Positions 8,254 through 16,684 of a stretch of 64,000 nt of DNA are shown here, in pieces (the first letter of the stretch is position 1; the number at the start of each line of letters is the position of its first letter). Under the pieces are notes generated by a model, which saw only the letters and a list, made by a program, of their open reading frames with translations, did not search any database and had not been told where the DNA came from. Position numbers and translations under genes: made by a program. The stretch lies in the NCBI GenBank assembly GCA_902568465.1, contig CACFQR010000002.1, positions 60,379 to 124,378 on the forward strand. The letters run 5' to 3'. Source of the stretch: an uncultured Pelagibacteraceae bacterium. Lineage in GTDB: Bacteria > Pseudomonadota > Alphaproteobacteria > Pelagibacterales > Pelagibacteraceae.

Positions 8254-9852
8254 ATGGCTAAAGTTCTAATGATAAATCCCATGGTAAGGGAAGAAGATGA
8301 CCCAAAACATGTTCCAATGGGAATGGCGCAGTTAGCTGCTATTGCAATTAAAAAAGGTCATCAAATACAAATTTATGACCATAATGCCTGGAGAGCTGAT
8401 GATGAACAAATTAAAGAAGTTATTTTGTCTGATAACTGGGATTTAATTGGTATAGGAGGAATAACAACTGCGTACGCATCTATAAAAAAAATAGCAAAAA
8501 TGGCAAGAAAAATATTACCTGGTGTAACTATCTCATTAGGAGGGGGAGTTTTAACTTCTTTACCTAAAGAAATTATGAAGTGGCTGCCCGAAATAGATTT
8601 TGGTTTTATTGGAGAAAGCTATGTAACTTTTCCAGAAGTTTTAGAAATGATTGATGCAGGAAAAAGCGATTGGCATAAGATTAATGGAACGATAAGTAGA
8701 CTAGAAGGTGGTGAGCTGTATTTTTCTCCAAAAAGAGAACTGATAGATAATCTGGATGCTTTACCATATCCAGCTTACGACCTATTCCCAGTAGAAGAAG
8801 TTTATTTTAAAAACAGTGCAATGATGTATTCGGAAGCAGGTATGTTAGCAACTCGTAGATTAGATATTAATGCTAGCATAGGATGTTCTTTAATTTGTCG
8901 ATTTTGCTATCACTTAGGAATCGCAGGTGACATGAGATACAAAAAAGATGCTAAAGGAAAGATTGTAAATGTAGAATTTGATCAACCAAAAAATTATACA
9001 AGAACCATAAGATATAATAGTCCTGAGTATGTTGTTCAATTAGCTAAGTATGTAGAAAAAAAATATAATGCTAATTATTTGTATTTTCTTGATGAAAATC
9101 TCATGACAATGGATGTTTTTTCAAGAAGAACATGGCTCAAAGAAATATGTAAGCTTTGGAAAGAAAATGATTTAGTTCCGAAAAAGAGAAAAGACGGAAC
9201 ATGGAAAGGTTTGTATTGGTCAGGAACAAGTCACGCAACTTTATGCGAGCCTGAAATATTAAAAACCATGGGCGAGCATGGATGTGCACATTTAGTTTAC
9301 GGATATGAAGCATTTGATGATCGAATACTTAAGCTTATGGGAAAAGGATCGACACGAAAAACTAATATAAGAAGTTTTTTTTGGACCTTAGAAGCAGGCA
9401 TTAGACCAATACCAAACCAAATCATAGGTTTTCCCACTGAAGATTTTGATTCACTAAAAATGCAAATGAAGGCATGGGATGATCTTGGAGTAATGGTTAA
9501 ACCCCATTTTGCCACTCCATATCCAGGCTCTGAATGGTTTACTGTGTATAGAAAAAAAATAGAAGAACAATATAAGGGACAAGGTAAAAAACTTGGACTT
9601 AGCGATGATCTAGAAGCATTTATACTTGATCTAGGTGACGCGACCAGAGTTTCAGCGGTAATCTCTAAAAATTTTAATGCTGTTGAATTAATAGGTCTAA
9701 GAGAAATGATGGTCCATAGACAATATGAAAAAATCGACCAATATGAACAAGAGTGGAGAAAAAAACACAAAATTCCCGAAGGACAACCTTCAACATTATG
9801 CGGTCAAGATAATAAAGAAAAAAATTTAGAGATTAAAGCCGCAGCAAAGTAA
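8254..9852 (+). CDS. B12-binding-domain radical SAM protein
   Basis: A 532-residue protein. Residues 1-140 form a cobalamin-binding-like Rossmann domain (LMINP start, GIGGITTAY, SLGGG, FGFIGE), and a radical SAM domain follows with the 4Fe-4S cysteines C211, C215 and C218 in CSLICRFC. Such class B radical SAM enzymes methylate unreactive carbons or rearrange skeletons. The protein is less Lys/Asn-rich and the gene less AT-rich than its neighbours, hinting at a more conserved or separately acquired gene. It lies between the DUF115 gene and an unknown glycan gene, so a sugar or lipid substrate is likely, but the reaction cannot be told from sequence. Confidence 0.83.
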   Translation: MAKVLMINPMVREEDDPKHVPMGMAQLAAIAIKKGHQIQIYDHNAWRADDEQIKEVILSDNWDLIGIGGITTAYASIKKIAKMARKILPGVTISLGGGVLTSLPKEIMKWLPEIDFGFIGESYVTFPEVLEMIDAGKSDWHKINGTISRLEGGELYFSPKRELIDNLDALPYPAYDLFPVEEVYFKNSAMMYSEAGMLATRRLDINASIGCSLICRFCYHLGIAGDMRYKKDAKGKIVNVEFDQPKNYTRTIRYNSPEYVVQLAKYVEKKYNANYLYFLDENLMTMDVFSRRTWLKEICKLWKENDLVPKKRKDGTWKGLYWSGTSHATLCEPEILKTMGEHGCAHLVYGYEAFDDRILKLMGKGSTRKTNIRSFFWTLEAGIRPIPNQIIGFPTEDFDSLKMQMKAWDDLGVMVKPHFATPYPGSEWFTVYRKKIEEQYKGQGKKLGLSDDLEAFILDLGDATRVSAVISKNFNAVELIGLREMMVHRQYEKIDQYEQEWRKKHKIPEGQPSTLCGQDNKEKNLEIKAAAK

Positions 9853-9866
9853 AAAAATAAATAAAA

Positions 9867-11687
9867 ATGAACGAACATCAATTTCTTGATAAAAGAGATC
9901 AAAATGGAGATCTGTTAAAATTTTCCGGTTATTTACACGCAAAAAAAACAACCGAAAAATTAATGGATATGATTTCTTATTCGAAAATCTATAAATTAAT
10001 TTGTACTAAATTTCCTAAAAAGTACGTAGACGCTTATTTCTGTAAAATGATACACCACCAAATTCGTCCAATAAGTAATCAAATAGTGATTTCAAACTGG
10101 GAAATACAAAATGGGAAATCTCCTAGAAAAACCAAAATAAATGTAGGAGATTTTTTTATGAGTAAGCATCTAAACGATGTTATTGAAGATCCTAAAAAAT
10201 TTATTTTCTACGATAAGACTAAAAGTTTAAAAAAAATCAGTAAAGATATTTTTGATAAAATAAGGTTAATTTATTATAAGTTTTTAAGTATAAAAAATAT
10301 TTTTTTAAACAACAAAGTAAATCTTAAAGAGGAACATAATTCTTTAGCAGTATGTTACGCACACGGTATTTCTGAAAGCAATAGATCAGATTTATTTTGG
10401 CTTTACGGCTTTGATAAAAACATTTCTAACGTGATATTGTACGTCCAATACCCTTATATGTTAAGAAAATTTAAGGAAAAAAAAATAATTAAAAAATTAA
10501 TAAAAGAAAAAAAGATTAAACTTTTAAAAATATGGGAAGAACAAAATATTAAAAAAAAAATATCACATAATAAACTTATTAGTGAAATTAAAGAAGCTTG
10601 TGATAACAGTCCTTTAGATAGATTAGTTTTAAAAAAATCAATCGAGCTAGTTAAAAAAGTAGAGTTTTGGCAAAACTTGTTTTTAAAGTATAAAATTAAA
10701 GTACATATTGATCCACATGAGATAGAAAATGAAATTTTAATAAAACAAATAGCAATTAATTTATTGGACGGATGTTCTTTGGGGTATAACTGCTCATATA
10801 TAAGTGAAAAGGAAGGTATTCACTATAACTATTATCCAAATGATGTTTTCTTTTGTTGGGGTAAAAAAGACTTGAAAAATTTCAAAAGAAAAATTGATAA
10901 TAAAACTGCTACAAATGTTAATTATTTTTTAACCTCAGGTTATCCATATACTTATTTTCCACAAAAAAAACAGTTAGAAATTAATAGTATTAAGACAAAA
11001 TTAAAAAATAGTGGGGCAAAGTTCACAATACTTTTTTTAGACACATCAGCAGGCACTAATAGCGATTATTATGACCAGTTTTTATCAATAGAAAAATTGG
11101 AAAAAATTTATAAATTTTTATTTAACCTAGTTCTTTCCGATAAAGAGGTTGGCTTAATATTAAAACCAAAGAAAACTAAAAACTTAAAAGAATTGAACAA
11201 TCTTGATTCTTATATTAATAGCGCAATAAATACAGGTCGTTGTCATGTTGTAAACAATGCTTCCGGAGGTATACCCTGGCACTATTCCGAAATATCAGAT
11301 GTAGTTCTTTCGGTAACTATTGAAGATATCCCAACCTCTTTGTTGGATTGTATAATTAATAATAGAGATAAGAGAGCTGCTTTTATTAATTTTTCAAATC
11401 TTAAAAAATTAGATCCAGATTTTTATTCTTGGGGAAAAGATAGAGTAGTATTTGATGATGTTGAAAAAATGATAAATTCATTAATAAAATTTAAATCAGA
11501 AAAAACATCTAATGGTAACTTTGGTTTATGGAAAAAAGATTTTATAGATGAATTTGACTCATTTAGAGATAATAAGTGTGGTTATCGAGTTGGCAACTAT
11601 ATAAAAATGCTGCTAGAAAACTTTGATAAAGGTTTAAGCAAGAATCAATCAATAGAAATTGCAAACAAAAATTTTTTACCTATATAA
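9867..11687 (+). CDS. large uncharacterised glycan-cluster protein (possible GT-B transferase)
   Basis: A 606-residue soluble protein that I do not recognise by family. It has no clear signal peptide or membrane helix. The C-terminal half alternates hydrophobic strands and helices in a way that suggests a GT-B nucleotide-sugar site (FTILFLDTSAGTNSDYYDQF, then GLILKPK, then DVVLSVTIEDIPTSLLDCI, where transferases usually read the donor-binding acidic and Ser/Thr residues). The protein at 16685 has a similar size and layout and may be a distant relative. It sits between a radical SAM gene and hisH, reading with them. A capsule-type glycosyl- or glycerophospho-transferase is the best guess. Confidence 0.5.
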   Translation: MNEHQFLDKRDQNGDLLKFSGYLHAKKTTEKLMDMISYSKIYKLICTKFPKKYVDAYFCKMIHHQIRPISNQIVISNWEIQNGKSPRKTKINVGDFFMSKHLNDVIEDPKKFIFYDKTKSLKKISKDIFDKIRLIYYKFLSIKNIFLNNKVNLKEEHNSLAVCYAHGISESNRSDLFWLYGFDKNISNVILYVQYPYMLRKFKEKKIIKKLIKEKKIKLLKIWEEQNIKKKISHNKLISEIKEACDNSPLDRLVLKKSIELVKKVEFWQNLFLKYKIKVHIDPHEIENEILIKQIAINLLDGCSLGYNCSYISEKEGIHYNYYPNDVFFCWGKKDLKNFKRKIDNKTATNVNYFLTSGYPYTYFPQKKQLEINSIKTKLKNSGAKFTILFLDTSAGTNSDYYDQFLSIEKLEKIYKFLFNLVLSDKEVGLILKPKKTKNLKELNNLDSYINSAINTGRCHVVNNASGGIPWHYSEISDVVLSVTIEDIPTSLLDCIINNRDKRAAFINFSNLKKLDPDFYSWGKDRVVFDDVEKMINSLIKFKSEKTSNGNFGLWKKDFIDEFDSFRDNKCGYRVGNYIKMLLENFDKGLSKNQSIEIANKNFLPI

Positions 11688-11700
11688 AATAATTTTTTAA

Positions 11701-12351
11701 ATGAGCAATAATAAAGCAAATGTTACGGTTATCGATTATGGTACAGGAAATCTTTTAAGTTTAAAAAGAGCTTTTGAGCATGTTGGAGCAAAAGTAAATA
11801 TTACTAATGACCATAAGTTAATTTTAAATTCTTCGAGGGTTGTTTTACCAGGGGTTGGAGCTTATGGAAAAGCCATGGATGCACTAAAAGATCTTAATCT
11901 AACTGAGAGTATTATTTCAGTAGCAAAAAAAGAAATTCCATTCCTGGGTATTTGTTTAGGTATGCAACTTTTACTATCGGAAAGTGAAGAGTTTGGTTTT
12001 AATAAAGGTCTTAATTTAATAGAAGGTAAAGTGAAATCTATACGAAATGTAATCAAAAAAAATAATGTAAAGCTACCTCACATAGGATGGAATACATTAA
12101 AAAAAATTGAAAAAATTAAATTAGATGAAAAAAATTTACTTTATAATTACAATGAAAAAGATTCTTTTTATTTTATTCATTCGTTCGCTTCATTCCCAAA
12201 AAATTTAAATCATAGGTTGTTCGACACAGTGTATGAAAGTATAGATCTTCCAGCAATAATTGGTTATAAAAATATTTATGGTTTTCAATTTCATCCTGAA
12301 AAAAGTGGAAAAACTGGACTAAAACTTTTGGAAAAATTTTTGAAAATATAA
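11701..12351 (+). CDS. hisH: HisH-type glutamine amidotransferase
   Basis: A 216-residue class I glutamine amidotransferase of the HisH family: IDYGTGNLLS near the N-terminus, LPGVGAYG, the nucleophile C85 in GICLGMQLL, and the catalytic H198/E200 in FQFHPEKSG. HisH supplies ammonia to HisF in histidine synthesis, but paralogues in O-antigen clusters feed WbpG-type sugar amidotransferases through a HisF-like tunnel protein. Here no hisF or other his gene is adjacent, and a WbpG-like enzyme occurs only 40 kb away at 51268, carrying its own glutaminase domain. This copy is therefore more likely a glycan-cluster paralogue than the biosynthetic gene, but a role in histidine synthesis with genes elsewhere is not excluded. 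Confidence 0.9.
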   Translation: MSNNKANVTVIDYGTGNLLSLKRAFEHVGAKVNITNDHKLILNSSRVVLPGVGAYGKAMDALKDLNLTESIISVAKKEIPFLGICLGMQLLLSESEEFGFNKGLNLIEGKVKSIRNVIKKNNVKLPHIGWNTLKKIEKIKLDEKNLLYNYNEKDSFYFIHSFASFPKNLNHRLFDTVYESIDLPAIIGYKNIYGFQFHPEKSGKTGLKLLEKFLKI

Positions 12352-12361
12352 AGATGATTTT

Positions 12362-13534
12362 ATGAAAATATTAGTAATCGGAACAGGCATGTATGTAACA
12401 GGCAGAAATACCGAAGGGTATGGAACGATATTCCCATCAATAATTGAGTTTCAAAGAATTCATAAAATAAAAAATCTAGAAGTAATATTTACGGCAAAAA
12501 ATTTTAGCAATGTTTCGAAAGCAAAGAAGAAAATTTCTAATGCAATTAAAATTTCAGGCGTGAAAATAAAAACAAAATTTTATCCAAATTCAAAAAATGA
12601 TAATAAAAGTTATATAACTATTTTAAATAAGGATAAAAATATTAAATGTGCAATAGTTGTTGTGCCAGACCATTTGCACTACGAAGTTATAAATAGATGT
12701 TTAGATAAAAATATCCATACATTAGCAGTTAAACCATTTACTACAAAAGTAGATGATGCAAAAAAATTAATTATTAAAAAAAATAAAAGAAATTTATTTG
12801 GTTTAGTCGAATTTCACAAAAGATTTGATAAACACAATTTATTACTAAAGGATAAATATGAAAGTAAAAAATTAGGAGATCCTTTATATTTTAATGTTGA
12901 ATACAGCCAAAAAAAAATGATACCAGAAAAAGTTTTTAAAAGTTGGGTAGAAAAGACCAACATACTTCAGTATTTGGGTATTCATTATATAGATATTGTT
13001 TATTTTATAACAAATGCAAAACCATTAAGAGTTATAGCTATGGGACAAAAAAAATGGTTAAAAACTAAAAAAATAAATGCATATGACTCTATCCAATGTA
13101 TGATTGAGTGGAAGACAAAAGATAATATTAAGTTTAATCAAACTTTGGTAGTCAATTGGATTGACCCTAATAACAATAGCTCAATGTCATATCAAAAAAT
13201 TAAGTTTTGTGGAACAAAAGGCAATTATGAGTCAGATCAAAAAAAAAGAGGTATTAGAATTGTATCTGATGAAAGAAATCTAGAGGAACCTAACCCAGAT
13301 TTTTGTCAAATGTTTAGAGCAGGTGATTCACAAACATGGTCAGGCTATGGAGTGAATAGTGTTTTAAATTTCTTAAGTGGAATTAAAAAAACACTATTTA
13401 AAAAAGAGCACTACTCAAAAATTTTTGCACCTAATAGCGCCCATTTTGAAGATGCGCTAGTATCTACAGCTGTTATAGAAGCTGCAGAAAAAAGTCTAAA
13501 AAATAAATCTAAGTGGCAAAAAATTAAAATTTAA
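12362..13534 (+). CDS. Gfo/Idh/MocA-family oxidoreductase
   Basis: A 390-residue NAD(P)-dependent sugar oxidoreductase. An N-terminal Rossmann start (ILVIGTGMY) is followed by CAIVVVPDHLHYEV and TLAVKPFT, the position of the family's EKP motif, here with Val instead of Glu. The C-terminal alpha/beta sheet domain includes the HYIDIVYF segment, where the catalytic His-Tyr region lies. Such enzymes oxidise or reduce hydroxyls of (nucleotide) sugars. It lies between hisH and a CMP-nonulosonate synthetase-like gene; a step in modifying a nonulosonate or its precursor is plausible. The substrate is unknown. Confidence 0.83.
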   Translation: MKILVIGTGMYVTGRNTEGYGTIFPSIIEFQRIHKIKNLEVIFTAKNFSNVSKAKKKISNAIKISGVKIKTKFYPNSKNDNKSYITILNKDKNIKCAIVVVPDHLHYEVINRCLDKNIHTLAVKPFTTKVDDAKKLIIKKNKRNLFGLVEFHKRFDKHNLLLKDKYESKKLGDPLYFNVEYSQKKMIPEKVFKSWVEKTNILQYLGIHYIDIVYFITNAKPLRVIAMGQKKWLKTKKINAYDSIQCMIEWKTKDNIKFNQTLVVNWIDPNNNSSMSYQKIKFCGTKGNYESDQKKRGIRIVSDERNLEEPNPDFCQMFRAGDSQTWSGYGVNSVLNFLSGIKKTLFKKEHYSKIFAPNSAHFEDALVSTAVIEAAEKSLKNKSKWQKIKI

Positions 13535-13541
13535 TTTTAAA

Positions 13542-14255
13542 ATGAAACCTAATATTTATGCAATGATCCCAGCAAGATCTGGAAGCCAAAGGTTAAAGTT
13601 AAAAAATTTAGCTATTTTAAATGGCAAACCACTTATTTTTTACGCAATTCATTCTGCAAAAAAGTCTAAGATTTTTAAAAAAATATTTGTTAATTCAGAA
13701 GATAGTATTTTTAAAAAAATTGCAAAAAGATATAAAGTTAATTTTTATAAGCGAAATAAAAAATTAGCTTCATCAAGTACTAAAAGTGATGATGTAGTAT
13801 ATGATTTTTTTAAAAATAATCCAAAAGTAGACATTTTAGTTTGGGTAAACTCAATAGCTCCGCTTCAAACTGGGCAAGAAATAAAAAAGATTGTAAATCA
13901 TTTTGTAAAAAAAAACTTCGACTCTCTTATAACAGTAGAAAATAAAAAAACACATTGTAATTATAATAATAAACCACTTAATTATTTAAAAAATTCGAAA
14001 TTTGCTAAAACACAAGATTTAAAAGCAATTCAAACATTTGTTTATTCTATTATGATGTGGAGAAAAAAAACTTTTTTAAATCAGTACAAAAAAAATAAAA
14101 ATGCAATTTTATCTGGAAAATCTTTTTTTTACCCTGTTAAAAACCCAAGTAACATTATAATTAAAACTGTTGATGATTTAAAATTAGCAGATTTATTTAT
14201 TAAATCTAAAAATAAAAAATTCTCTTTAAAATATGACAAAATCATCAATAATTAA
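13542..14255 (+). CDS. CMP-nonulosonate synthetase-like cytidylyltransferase (second copy)
   Basis: A 237-residue NeuA family protein. The signature IPARSGSQRLKLKN at 9-22 is intact, and IFVNSEDS and VNSIAPLQTG match the strands that bind CTP and the acid. It is more diverged from classical NeuA than the copy at 6338. The end overlaps the start of the Ldh2-like dehydrogenase by 23 bases, so the two are probably translated together and may act in one path. A second activated acid (for instance a ketodeoxy sugar acid made with help of the neighbouring dehydrogenases) is a reasonable inference. Confidence 0.82.
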   Translation: MKPNIYAMIPARSGSQRLKLKNLAILNGKPLIFYAIHSAKKSKIFKKIFVNSEDSIFKKIAKRYKVNFYKRNKKLASSSTKSDDVVYDFFKNNPKVDILVWVNSIAPLQTGQEIKKIVNHFVKKNFDSLITVENKKTHCNYNNKPLNYLKNSKFAKTQDLKAIQTFVYSIMMWRKKTFLNQYKKNKNAILSGKSFFYPVKNPSNIIIKTVDDLKLADLFIKSKNKKFSLKYDKIINN

Positions 14256-15285
14256 TCATAAAGAATTAAAGTTTTTTATTTCAAAAATTCTAAAAAAGGC
14301 AGGTTTAGATAATTATTCAAATAAATCTGTAACAACAGGGCTTTATGAAGCGTCACTAAGAGGCGTAGATTCTCATGGAGTCAATCTACTCTATCACTAT
14401 GTTTATTCAGCTATTAAAGGACGAAAAAATCCGAAACCTAAATATAAATTTTATAAGTCTTTCCCTGCCCTAGGTATTTTAGATGCAAATAATGCGTTCG
14501 GACATGCAGCTGGGATGAAAGCAATTGATATTTGCATGAAAATTGCAAAAAAATTTGGTGTAGGTGTTGTTGCAGTTAAAAATTCCAGCCATCCGGGTGC
14601 CCTTGCCAGTATGGTACTTAAAGCTGCTAGAAAAAACTATATGGCTTTTGCATTTACTCATGCAGACTCTTTAATGTTGTCTCACAATGGTAAAAAGCCT
14701 TTTTTTGGAACTAATCCAATATGTTTTGCGGCACCCAGAAAAGAAAAAGATCCTTTTTGTATTGATATGGCCACAAGCATGATTTCTTGGAATAAATTAT
14801 TAAATTTTAGAAATAAGGGAAAAATGGTAAATAATAATTTAGCTGCCGACAGTGAAGGAAAAATTACCAGAAATCCTTTTAAAGCTAGATCTCTATTAGC
14901 TGCGGGAATGTATAAAGGTTATGCCCTAGCTTCCATGGTAGAAGTTCTTTGTGGCGTCTATACTGGAATGAATTTCGGTACCAGTATTCCAGCTATGTAT
15001 AAGTATTCTATGAAAAAACCTCGAAAATTAGGGCAGTTTTATATAGTTATAAAACCCAATGGAGCTATAAATCTAAATAGTTTTTTAAATAGAATGCAAA
15101 GCCTCACTTCAAAAGTTAGAAAGCAAAAATCTAGATCAAAAGCAAATAAGGTTATGATGCCCAACGATCCTGAAATAATAAATAGTAAAATTAGACGTTT
15201 AAAAGGTATACCACTAGATAAAGAAACCTTAAAAAAACTTAAGAATTTATCGAGAAATTTTAATATTCCTTTAGTTTTAAATTAA
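14233..15285 (+). CDS. malate/L-lactate dehydrogenase-family (Ldh2) oxidoreductase
   Basis: A 350-residue member of the Ldh_2 family (malate, ureidoglycolate, 2,3-diketogulonate and related dehydrogenases), a fold distinct from Rossmann dehydrogenases. Seen: LRGVDSHGV with the catalytic S47/H48, the NAFGHAAGM segment, SSHPGALASM, NPICFAAP, CIDMATS and GMYKGYALASMVEVL. These enzymes interconvert 2-oxo and 2-hydroxy acids with NAD(P). The gene overlaps a CMP-sugar synthetase by 23 bases and precedes a glycosyltransferase/CMP-synthetase fusion, so reduction or oxidation of a 2-keto sugar acid (a nonulosonate or ulosonate) is an attractive role. That role is inferred only from context. Confidence 0.85.
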   Translation: MTKSSIINHKELKFFISKILKKAGLDNYSNKSVTTGLYEASLRGVDSHGVNLLYHYVYSAIKGRKNPKPKYKFYKSFPALGILDANNAFGHAAGMKAIDICMKIAKKFGVGVVAVKNSSHPGALASMVLKAARKNYMAFAFTHADSLMLSHNGKKPFFGTNPICFAAPRKEKDPFCIDMATSMISWNKLLNFRNKGKMVNNNLAADSEGKITRNPFKARSLLAAGMYKGYALASMVEVLCGVYTGMNFGTSIPAMYKYSMKKPRKLGQFYIVIKPNGAINLNSFLNRMQSLTSKVRKQKSRSKANKVMMPNDPEIINSKIRRLKGIPLDKETLKKLKNLSRNFNIPLVLN

Positions 15286-15286
15286 A

Positions 15287-16648
15287 ATGACTTCTAAAAA
15301 ACTAGTATCCATAATAATACGAACTAAAAATGAGGAGCGTTGGATAACACCATGTTTAGAAAGTATTTTTAACCAAACTTATAAAAATTTTGAGGTTATT
15401 ATTGTAGACAACTGTAGCGTCGATAAAACTATTCAAAAGGCGGAGCAGTTTAAAATATCAAAAGTTATAAAAATCAAAAAATTTTTACCAGGTAAAGCTA
15501 TAAACCTTGGTATAAAACATTCAAAAGGAAAGTATATTGTTATTTTATCAGCACACGCAATTCCTACAAATAATTCATGGCTCCAAAATTTTGTTAAAGC
15601 GATTGAAGAAGATAAAAAATACGCAGGTGTTTACGGACGACAAGAGCCAATGTCATTTTCTTCTGCAGCTGACAAGAGAGATATGCTGCTAGTTTTTGGA
15701 CTAGATAGAAAATATCAAATTAAAGATAGTTTTTTTCATAATGCTAATTCTATCATAAGAAAAGATGTTTGGAAAAAAATTCCATTCGATGACAAAATAA
15801 CAAATATAGAAGATAGGATATGGGGACAAGAAGTATTAAAAAAAAATTACAAAATATTGTACGAGCCAGAATCTAGTGTATACCATTATCATGGAATACA
15901 TCAGGAAGGTAATTCAAAAAGACTTAGTAATGTAGTTAAAATAATTGAGTCGAAACAAAAAAATTACAAAACGGGTAAACTTAATCCAGCAAAAATTAAT
16001 ATTGTTTCAATTATTCCAGTTAGGGGCGAAACCCAAAAAATATCTGGAAAATATCAACTTTCTTATACAATAAAAGCAGCTAAAAAATCTAAATTCATAA
16101 AAGATGTTTTTGTTTCAACAGACTCTAATAAAACCGCTGAGATTGCAAAATCTTTAGGGGCCAAATGTCCTTTTATTAGGCCGGCACATTTGTCAGACCC
16201 ACACGTGAATCTTGAAACAGTTCAAAAATATTCTCTTAGAAAATTAGAACAAAAAGGTATCCTGCCTGATCTAGTCGTGCATTTAGAGGAAACATTTCCG
16301 CTTAGATCTTATAAAATGATAGATGAAATGATAACTAGACTTTTACAAGGGGGTTACGACACAGTTATAGCAGCTCATAGAGAAATAGGATCTATGTGGT
16401 ATGAAAAAAATGAAAAGAATTTCGAAAGAATTGATAAAGGTGATATACCCAGAGAATTCAAGGAAAAAACTCTTGTCGGTATTCAAGGGCTATGCTGCAT
16501 AACACATCCAGAATTTGTAAGAAAAGGCAGTTTACTTGGTAAAAAAATTGGTTTGTTTGAGTTAAAAGATAAATTAAGTACTTTTGAAGTAAGAAATAAA
16601 ATTGACAGATTTACAGCAGAAAAATTAATCAAAAATTTTGTATTTTAA
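15287..16648 (+). CDS. fusion: GT2 glycosyltransferase plus CMP-sugar synthetase-like domain
   Basis: A 453-residue two-domain protein. Residues 1-225 are a GT-A family 2 glycosyltransferase (VSIIIRTKNEERWI, VIIVDNCSVDKT, then VILSAHAIP, where most GT2 enzymes have a DxD metal motif). Residues 236-453 resemble NeuA cytidylyltransferases (IVSIIPVRGE, DVFVSTDSNKTAEIA, CPFIRPAHL, HLEETFPLRS). In the second domain the GSK loop is altered (VRGETQKISGK), so catalysis may be changed or lost. The gene starts one base after the Ldh2 stop. A transferase tied to the enzyme that makes its CMP-activated donor, possible because the donor would not need DxD, is the inferred role. Confidence 0.8.
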   Translation: MTSKKLVSIIIRTKNEERWITPCLESIFNQTYKNFEVIIVDNCSVDKTIQKAEQFKISKVIKIKKFLPGKAINLGIKHSKGKYIVILSAHAIPTNNSWLQNFVKAIEEDKKYAGVYGRQEPMSFSSAADKRDMLLVFGLDRKYQIKDSFFHNANSIIRKDVWKKIPFDDKITNIEDRIWGQEVLKKNYKILYEPESSVYHYHGIHQEGNSKRLSNVVKIIESKQKNYKTGKLNPAKINIVSIIPVRGETQKISGKYQLSYTIKAAKKSKFIKDVFVSTDSNKTAEIAKSLGAKCPFIRPAHLSDPHVNLETVQKYSLRKLEQKGILPDLVVHLEETFPLRSYKMIDEMITRLLQGGYDTVIAAHREIGSMWYEKNEKNFERIDKGDIPREFKEKTLVGIQGLCCITHPEFVRKGSLLGKKIGLFELKDKLSTFEVRNKIDRFTAEKLIKNFVF

Positions 16649-16653
16649 ACAAG

Positions 16654-16670
16654 AATTTTTACTAAAAATT
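16654..16670. repeat. short AT inverted repeat between genes
   Basis: Seven-base arms (AATTTTT and AAAAATT) separated by ACT lie in the 36-base gap after the fusion gene. The arms are perfect but only A/T, so stability is low. It could act as a weak terminator or mark a transcript boundary; chance is also likely in such AT-rich DNA. Confidence 0.2.
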
Positions 16671-16684
16671 TTACAAATACCAGC

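Noticed and set aside
9297..9770. 157-codon minus-strand frame inside the radical SAM gene
   Set aside because: It is the antisense of a strongly conserved coding sequence and shows no family motif.
11701..12351. Part of a histidine biosynthesis operon
   Set aside because: None of the adjacent genes belongs to histidine synthesis; HisC-like proteins at 24131 and 27098 are far away and of a different subfamily.
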